Assembly: GCA_043101635.1 (NCBI GenBank)
Contig: JBICIE010000185.1
Coordinates: forward strand, 1-18,863
Direction of reading: 5' to 3'
DNA length: 18,863 nt
Origin: CAYMJK01 sp043101635
Lineage (GTDB): Bacteria; Planctomycetota; Phycisphaerae; Phycisphaerales; UBA1924
How positions within the stretch are numbered: the stretch's first letter is position 1; each line of letters opens with the position of its first letter. Of the stretch, positions 14,018 through 18,863 are shown in pieces. The notes below the pieces were generated by a model that saw only the letters and a program-made list of their open reading frames with translations, was not told the DNA's origin and searched no databases. Position numbers and translations under genes: made by a program.

Positions 14018-14023
14018 TAGACT
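14018..14023 (+). promoter_or_regulatory. Candidate -10 in the divergent DUF1844 / parvulin promoter region
   Basis: TAGACT, the same hexamer as the -10 proposed for the 2803 gene, lies 78 bases before the parvulin gene. No clear -35 is seen. The 106-base region must also carry the opposite-strand promoter of the sdh operon, for which I see no convincing pair of hexamers. Confidence 0.25.
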
Positions 14024-14101
14024 GTCGAGAAGCGGGCAAGGACCCGCGCGGCGCCATCATAGGCGGGACGAGCCGCGTCCTGCGCCTGCCGGAGGACTCC
14101 G

Positions 14102-15343
14102 ATGCGCTTCATCGGCGCCAGCCTGCTCATCCTCGCCGCATGCACGCTGGCGGCGTGCGCCGGCCCCCGGGCCCCGGCGCGGGATCTGACCGTCCGCGAC
14201 TTCCGGGCGGCTCCGGGCGCCGCGCCGCGCCCGGAATCGCCGCAGACCGCTCCGCCGCCGGCGCCGCTCCCGGAGGCCGCGCCCGCCGGCCCGGCCCTGG
14301 AGGTGGTTGCCCGCCCCGGGGCGCCCGAGCCGCCCGAGGATCCCCAGCCCGTGACCGCCATGGTCGTCGTGGATGAGAAGGTCGGCGAGATCAACACCAA
14401 GCCGGTGTACGCGGCGGAGTTCCTGGCGCCGATGGCGGCCCGCATGCGCCAGGAGGCGCGCGACATGTCGCCCGGAGAATGGCGCCGCTTCGCGCGGGAC
14501 CGCATCGCCGCCGACCTGGAGGCCCGCATCAACAACGAGCTGATCCTCGCCGACTCCTACGCGCAGCTCCCCGCCTCCCAGCGCCAGGGGCTCGGCGTCA
14601 TCCTGGAGGACATCTTCCGGCGCGAGCGCAGCGCTACGCGTGGCAGCGAGGCCCTCGTCGAGCGCCAGTTGAGAGAGCAGAACACCACGCTCGGCGATGA
14701 GTGGCAGCGCAAGCGCGAGGATCTGCTGATCCAGCTCCGCCTGCGCGAACTGCGCCGGCAGGTGCAGGTCAGCGCTGACGAAGTCGCCCTCGCCTACGAG
14801 CGCTCCTACGACCAGTGGAATCCCGACCCGCGGGCCATCTTCCGGCGCATCCGCGTGCGCGCTGATGACCAGGAGGCCCTCAGCCGCATCACCGCCCGGC
14901 TGGAGGCCGGCGAGCCCTTCGGCGAGGTCGCCGAGGATCCCGCCAACCTCAACAACCCGGAAGCCGGCGGACTGCTGGAGGATGTCGGCTCCTTCACCGG
15001 CCCCTACCAGGACGCCGTGTTCTTCTCCAGCGAGCCATTGCAGGAGGCGGCCCGGTCGCTCGCCGAGGGCCAGTGGGCCGGTCCGGTTCAGACCGGCAGC
15101 ACCATGAGCTGGCTCTTTCTGGAACGCATCGAGCGCAAGAGCGTGTCGCTGTTCGAGGCCCAGCCCAGCATCCGGGCCCAGCTCGAGACCATCCGCTTCA
15201 ACGAGATCCTGGAGAGCCACTTCAACCAGCTCAAGGCCCGCTCCAGCTTCACGGACATCGGCGAGATGACCGATCGGCTGCTCGCCATCGCCGAGCGCTG
15301 GTACCTCGAGCCGGCTCTTGCCGGCAGCGCCGGGGCGCCGTGA
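14102..15343 (+). CDS. Parvulin-type peptidyl-prolyl isomerase, predicted lipoprotein (SurA/PrsA-like)
   Basis: Probably folds exported or outer-membrane proteins. The 413 residues start with a lipoprotein signal: a hydrophobic stretch with two overlapping lipobox candidates, LAAC ending at C14 and LAAC ending at C19. A Pro/Ala-rich linker (~20-85) leads to a helical SurA_N/PrsA-like region (~95-235) with RIAADLEARINNELIL. Residues ~241-345 match a parvulin domain: AIFRRIRVRADDQEALSRIT, LEAGEPFGEVAED, GGLLEDVGSF and WAGPVQTGSTMSWLFLERI. A helical tail follows. The ATG is supported by GGAGG (14091-14095) six bases upstream. Its stop overlaps the next start as GTGA. Whether it acts in the periplasm or at the outer membrane cannot be told from sequence. 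Confidence 0.85.
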   Translation: MRFIGASLLILAACTLAACAGPRAPARDLTVRDFRAAPGAAPRPESPQTAPPPAPLPEAAPAGPALEVVARPGAPEPPEDPQPVTAMVVVDEKVGEINTKPVYAAEFLAPMAARMRQEARDMSPGEWRRFARDRIAADLEARINNELILADSYAQLPASQRQGLGVILEDIFRRERSATRGSEALVERQLREQNTTLGDEWQRKREDLLIQLRLRELRRQVQVSADEVALAYERSYDQWNPDPRAIFRRIRVRADDQEALSRITARLEAGEPFGEVAEDPANLNNPEAGGLLEDVGSFTGPYQDAVFFSSEPLQEAARSLAEGQWAGPVQTGSTMSWLFLERIERKSVSLFEAQPSIRAQLETIRFNEILESHFNQLKARSSFTDIGEMTDRLLAIAERWYLEPALAGSAGAP

Positions 15344-15750
15344 CGCGCGCGACTCAGCCAGCCCGGCGCGATCCCCTCGGGCCCGCCGGGGAGCGTGCCG
15401 CGGCCAGGTATCTGCGCCGGCGCGGCTACCGCGTGCTCGGGCGCAATATCCAGACCGCCGCCGGCGAGGCCGACCTGGTCTGCGAAGCCCCCGACCGGCG
15501 CACCATCGTCATCGTCGAGGTCAAGAGCCGCCGGCGCATCGAGGGGCAGCCCGTCCGCAGCGCCGAGACGGCGCCCGAGGCCTCCGTGACCGCCGAAAAG
15601 CGGCGCAAGCTGGGCGCCATCGCGCGCACGCTGGCGGCGCTCAACCGGTGGACGGACCGGCCCCTGCGCATTGATGTCGTCGCGGTCGAGCGGCTGGATC
15701 GCCGCTTCCGGCGCTGGCAGATCCGGCACCTGCCGGACGCCGTCCGGTGA
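15340..15750 (+). CDS. YraN / UPF0102 family nuclease-fold protein
   Basis: 136 residues with the full family signature: GERAAARYLRRRGYRVLGRN at 17-36, AGEADLV at 41-47, and IVIVEVKSRR at 56-65. D45, E60 and K62 form the PD-(D/E)XK-like set of a restriction-endonuclease fold. A basic segment VTAEKRRKLGAIA and a final RIDVVAVE strand are typical. The biological role of the family is unsettled. The GTG start overlaps the parvulin stop (GTGA), so it is translationally coupled; the frame is open upstream only as a shadow of the parvulin gene. Confidence 0.88.
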   Translation: MTRATQPARRDPLGPAGERAAARYLRRRGYRVLGRNIQTAAGEADLVCEAPDRRTIVIVEVKSRRRIEGQPVRSAETAPEASVTAEKRRKLGAIARTLAALNRWTDRPLRIDVVAVERLDRRFRRWQIRHLPDAVR

Positions 15751-15752
15751 GG

Positions 15753-15794
15753 CCGCGGGCGGTTTCTCGCGTTTGAGATCGCCGCGGCCCGCGG
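15753..15794. terminator. Possible terminator stem after the YraN-family gene
   Basis: CCGCGGGC (15753-15760) and GCCCGCGG (15787-15794) are perfect reverse complements with a 26-base loop, just after the stop. The stem is followed by GGTTGT, not a T-tract. The long loop makes it a weak candidate. Confidence 0.25.
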
Positions 15795-15800
15795 GGTTGT

Positions 15801-15808
15801 GGTATGCT
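15801..15808 (+). promoter_or_regulatory. Extended -10 promoter candidate of the first Asp-box gene
   Basis: TATGCT at 15803-15808 is preceded by TGG, giving an extended -10. The 11-base word GTGGTATGCTG recurs exactly before the paralogue. No -35 match is seen. The ATG inside TATGCT is in frame with the gene but is not the chosen start. Confidence 0.4.
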
Positions 15809-15827
15809 GGGCGCGGGAGGGCTGGCC

Positions 15828-17516
15828 ATGCGCCGCATCATCGCGACCGGATTCGTACTCGCCATCGCAACCGGCAGCGCCGGGCAGATCACCCCGGAGG
15901 ACCAGTACCTCGAATGGCAGGACATGGGGCCGATCGCCCCCGGCGCCGTCCGAACCGGTCCGGCGGGGGCAACCGCCGGCGCCCTCGACACGCCGGGATC
16001 GGTACAGGTCAACGTCGACGAGTTCGGCATGGACATCCTCGGCGACGCCGCCAACGAGCCATCCATCGGCGTCGACCCCACCGCGCCCAACCGCATCGTG
16101 ATCGGCTGGCGCCAGTTCGACACCATCGCCAGCAACTTCCGCCAGGCGGGCGTCGGCTGGTCCAACGATGGCGGGCGCACCTGGACGGCCGGCGTGCTCG
16201 ACCGCGGCAACTTCCGCAGCGATCCGGTGCTGGCCACCGATGCGCAGGGCCGCTTCTTCTACTACAGCCTCGGCGGCAGCTTCCTGTGCGACGTTTTCTA
16301 CTCCGACGATGGCGGGCAGAGCTGGTCGAGCCCGATCCCGGCGCTCGGCGGCGACAAGAACTGGCTCATCGTTGACAACACCGGCAGCGCCAGCGACGGG
16401 AACATCTACGCCTTCTGGAACGCCGCCTTCGGCTGCTGCGGCGACGACTGGTTCACGCGCTCCTTCGACCGCGGGCTGACTTTCGACACCCCCGTCGGCC
16501 TTGCCGACCAGCCGATCTGGGGCACGGCCGACACGCTCGCCAGCGGCGATGTCCTGGTTGCCGGCCGGCGCCAGTCCTCCGGCAGCCGCTTCGTGGTCGC
16601 CCGCTCCGAATCCGCCAAGTTCCCCGGGATGACGCCGGCGTTCACCGCGACCGAGCCTTCGCTCGGCGGGGCGATCGCCTTCCGGGCCGCGCCGAATCCC
16701 GGCGGCCTCTCCGGCCAGGTCTGGGTCGCCGCCGATCGCTCCGGCAGCGCAACCGATGGCAACATCTACGTGCTCGCCTCGGTCAATCCGCCCGGCGACG
16801 ACCCACTTGATGTCATGTTCACGGGCAGCGAAGATGGGGGGGTGACCTGGAGCGCTCCGGTCCGCATCAACGACGATGCCGGCAACAACTGGCAGTGGTT
16901 CGGCACGATGTCGGTGGCGCCGAACGGGCGGATCGACGTGATCTGGAACGACACCCGCGACAGCGGCGTCCACAACATCAGCGCCCTGTATTACAGCTCC
17001 AGCGACGATGGCGGCCGAACCTGGTCGGCCAACCAGAAGCTCTCGGACACCTTCGACAGCCACATCGGCTGGCCGCAGCAGAACAAGCTGGGCGACTACT
17101 ACCACATGGTCTCCGACCGCGTCGGGGCGCACCTGGCGTGGGCCGCGACGTTCACCGGCGGGCAGGATGTCTACTACCAGCGCATCGGCGACTACGACTG
17201 CAACGACAACGGCGTCCCCGACACCGATGACATCGCCACCGGCGCCAGCGGCGACTGCAACGCCAACGGCGTTCCGGACGAGTGCGAGATCGCCGCCGGC
17301 GCTGTCCGCGATGACAACAAGAACGGGATTCCCGACGAGTGCGAGGACTGCTACGCCGACTGCGATGGCGACGGGATCCTCGACCTGTTCGACTTCCTCT
17401 GCTTCCAGAACGCCTTCGCCACCGCCGATCCCTACGCCGACTGCGATGGAGATGGCCTCTTCGACATCTTCGACTTCCTCTGCTTCCAGAACGCCTTCGG
17501 CGCCGGCTGTCCGTAA
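15828..17516 (+). CDS. Secreted sialidase-type Asp-box protein with calcium-binding-type repeats and GC-type dockerin module
   Basis: 562 residues; substrate unknown. The signal peptide is about 18-20 residues, ending near GSAGQ. Four Asp boxes mark a BNR/sialidase-type propeller: WSNDGGRTW (~110), YSDDGGQSW (~158), SEDGGVTW (~334) and SSDDGGRTW (~390). I do not see the arginine triad and other residues needed to call an active sialidase, so the Asp boxes may be structural only. Residues ~457-507 hold thrombospondin type 3-like repeats, DCNDNGVPD, DCNANGVPDECE and DNKNGIPDECE. From C508 come two DCDGDG-plus-FDFLCFQNAF units, ending GAGCP, the same anchor as the 2803 protein. The ATG at 15828 is chosen for GGGAGG seven bases upstream; the in-frame ATG at 15804 lies in the likely -10. 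Its tandem paralogue starts 70 bases after its stop. Confidence 0.85.
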   Translation: MRRIIATGFVLAIATGSAGQITPEDQYLEWQDMGPIAPGAVRTGPAGATAGALDTPGSVQVNVDEFGMDILGDAANEPSIGVDPTAPNRIVIGWRQFDTIASNFRQAGVGWSNDGGRTWTAGVLDRGNFRSDPVLATDAQGRFFYYSLGGSFLCDVFYSDDGGQSWSSPIPALGGDKNWLIVDNTGSASDGNIYAFWNAAFGCCGDDWFTRSFDRGLTFDTPVGLADQPIWGTADTLASGDVLVAGRRQSSGSRFVVARSESAKFPGMTPAFTATEPSLGGAIAFRAAPNPGGLSGQVWVAADRSGSATDGNIYVLASVNPPGDDPLDVMFTGSEDGGVTWSAPVRINDDAGNNWQWFGTMSVAPNGRIDVIWNDTRDSGVHNISALYYSSSDDGGRTWSANQKLSDTFDSHIGWPQQNKLGDYYHMVSDRVGAHLAWAATFTGGQDVYYQRIGDYDCNDNGVPDTDDIATGASGDCNANGVPDECEIAAGAVRDDNKNGIPDECEDCYADCDGDGILDLFDFLCFQNAFATADPYADCDGDGLFDIFDFLCFQNAFGAGCP

Positions 17517-17558
17517 GCCCCCGCCAATCACGATTCCGGGCGGACGGGCCCGCCGCGT

Positions 17559-17566
17559 GGTATGCT
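17559..17566 (+). promoter_or_regulatory. Extended -10 promoter candidate of the second Asp-box gene
   Basis: TGG-TATGCT, with TATGCT at 17561-17566, occupies the same position before the ribosome binding site as in the upstream paralogue. No -35 match is visible. Confidence 0.4.
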
Positions 17567-17585
17567 GAACCGAGGAGGCTCAGCC

Positions 17586-18863
17586 ATGAACCGCATCCGT
17601 ACCGCCTGCCTCGCCGGCCTGCCGGTGGTGGCGACTGTCGCGTTGGCCCAGCAGGCCCCGACCGACCCGCCCTACATCGAGTGGCGGGACATGGGGCCCA
17701 TCGCCCCCGGCCCGGCCCGCGCTGGCCCGCCGGGCGACACCTCCGGCCCGCTCGACATACCCCCGTCGGTGCAGGTCAACGTCGATGAGTTCGGGATGGA
17801 CATCCTCGGCGACGCCGCCAACGAACCGTCGATCGCCATCGACCCGACCGCGCCCAACCGCATCGCCATCGGCTGGCGCCAGTTCGACACCATCGCCAGC
17901 AACTTCCGCCAGGCGGGGATCGGCTGGTCCAACGATGGCGGGCGCACCTGGCGGGCCGGCACGCTCGACCGCGGCACGTTCCGCAGCGATCCGGTGCTGG
18001 CGGCCGACGGGCTCGGCCGCTTCTACTACTACAGCCTTCAGGAGAGCTTTGTCTGCGACATGTTCATCTCCGATGATGGCGGCCAGAGCTGGACCAGCCC
18101 CATCCCGGCCTACGGCGGCGACAAGGCCTGGATCGCGGTGGACCGCACGGGCACGGCCAGCGATGGCGCGCTGTACGCCTTCTGGGATCACTACGGCTGC
18201 TGCGAGGATGACTGGTTCACGCGCTCGTTCGATCGCGGCGCCAGCTTCGAGCGGCCGGTCCCGATCGCCGGACAGCCGATCTGGGGCACGGTCGACTATC
18301 TCCCCGATGGCGACCTGCTGATCGCCGGGCGCAAGCTGTCGACCGGCCGCGAGTTCGTCGTCGCGCGCTCCGACACCGCCAAGCTCGTCGGCATGACGCC
18401 GGCATTCTCAGTGTCCGAGCCGAACCTCGGCGGCGTCTTCCTGTACTTCGTCGGCGGCACGCCCAATCCCGGCGGGCTGCTGGGGCAGGTCTGGGTCGCG
18501 ACCGATCGCTCCGGCGGCCCGGCCCACGGCAACGCCTATGTGCTCTCCTCCGTCGATCCGCCCGGCGATGACCCGATGGATGTCATGTTCACGCGCAGCG
18601 AAGATGGCGGCCTGACCTGGAGCGCGCCGGTCCGCATCAACGACGATGCCGGCAAGAACTGGCAGTGGTTCGGCACGATGTCGGTCGCGCCGAACGGGCG
18701 GATCGACGTGATCTGGAACGACACCCGCGACAGCGGAGTCGAGAACCTCAGCGCCCTGTACTACAGCTCCAGCGACGATGGCGGCCGAACCTGGTCGGCC
18801 AACCAGAAGCTCTCGGACACCTTCGACAGCCACATCGGCAGGCCGCAGCAGAACAAGCTGGGC
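17586..18863 (+). CDS. Second Asp-box secreted protein, paralogue of the 15828 gene (cut by the window end)
   Basis: The frame runs open for 426 codons to the last base, so the C-terminus is missing. Signal peptide: MNRIRTACLAGLPVVATVALAQQ. The rest aligns along its whole length with the upstream protein, with the same Asp boxes: WSNDGGRTW, ISDDGGQSW, SEDGGLTW and SSDDGGRTW. Small indels occur in the middle, for example WDHYGCC against WNAAFGCC. It reaches the point just before the calcium-type repeats of its paralogue, so an anchor module very probably follows beyond the window. The ATG is supported by GAGGAGG (17573-17579). Each copy has its own ribosome binding site and promoter-like element. 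It arose by tandem duplication; its function is unknown. Confidence 0.85.
   Translation, partial: MNRIRTACLAGLPVVATVALAQQAPTDPPYIEWRDMGPIAPGPARAGPPGDTSGPLDIPPSVQVNVDEFGMDILGDAANEPSIAIDPTAPNRIAIGWRQFDTIASNFRQAGIGWSNDGGRTWRAGTLDRGTFRSDPVLAADGLGRFYYYSLQESFVCDMFISDDGGQSWTSPIPAYGGDKAWIAVDRTGTASDGALYAFWDHYGCCEDDWFTRSFDRGASFERPVPIAGQPIWGTVDYLPDGDLLIAGRKLSTGREFVVARSDTAKLVGMTPAFSVSEPNLGGVFLYFVGGTPNPGGLLGQVWVATDRSGGPAHGNAYVLSSVDPPGDDPMDVMFTRSEDGGLTWSAPVRINDDAGKNWQWFGTMSVAPNGRIDVIWNDTRDSGVENLSALYYSSSDDGGRTWSANQKLSDTFDSHIGRPQQNKLG

Noticed and set aside
15426..17531. A 701-codon open frame on the minus strand opposite the YraN-family and Asp-box genes
   Set aside because: Val/Ala/Gly/Asp-rich shadow of well-supported plus-strand genes with motifs and ribosome binding sites.
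15828..18863. Calling the Asp-box proteins active sialidases
   Set aside because: Only Asp boxes are seen; the catalytic arginine triad and Tyr/Glu pair could not be identified by eye.

Overview
The window is very GC-rich, densely coding bacterial chromosome. It most resembles a Phycisphaerae-type planctomycete. The strongest pointer is a C-terminal anchoring module with paired FDFLCFQNAF motifs and a terminal Gly-Cys-Pro. It occurs in two complete secreted proteins here and is typical of the 'GC-type dockerin' proteins of that group. The lineage call rests on memory of that family, not on a search. No tRNA, rRNA, CRISPR array, transposase, integrase or phage gene was seen.

Layout. (1) 26-1746, minus strand: nadC and birA, a NAD and biotin-protein-ligase pair joined by an ATGA overlap. 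It is divergent from fabI (enoyl-ACP reductase, 1912-2703, plus). The gap carries a CACAGAG-type inverted repeat. (2) 2803-6243, plus: a 1146-residue secreted mosaic of HAF-type repeats, a C39-like papain-fold domain, a seven-unit SBBP propeller and the paired anchoring module, with a base composition unlike its neighbours. (3) 6373-8051, plus: a 411-codon protein of unknown function whose middle is built from short palindromic DNA repeats kept in frame, then an 87-codon unknown. (4) 8120-13995, minus: an apparent operon read DUF1844 - sdhC - sdhA - sdhB - unknown two-TM protein, in the Bacillus-like sdhCAB order. (5) 14102-15750, plus: a lipoprotein parvulin-type peptidyl-prolyl isomerase overlapping a YraN-family gene by GTGA. 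(6) 15828-18863, plus: two tandem paralogous secreted proteins with sialidase-type Asp boxes. The first is complete with calcium-binding-type repeats and the anchoring module; the second is cut by the window end.

How they fit together: the window mixes housekeeping metabolism (NAD, biotin, fatty acids, complex II) and envelope folding with large surface or secreted propeller proteins. The most unusual parts are the family of hairpin-forming repeats, four of them inside one coding sequence and a fifth, with compensating stem changes, about 1.2 kb away; the mosaic protein; and the tandem Asp-box pair, whose ends are much more alike than their middles. No complete new defence or mobile system is evident.
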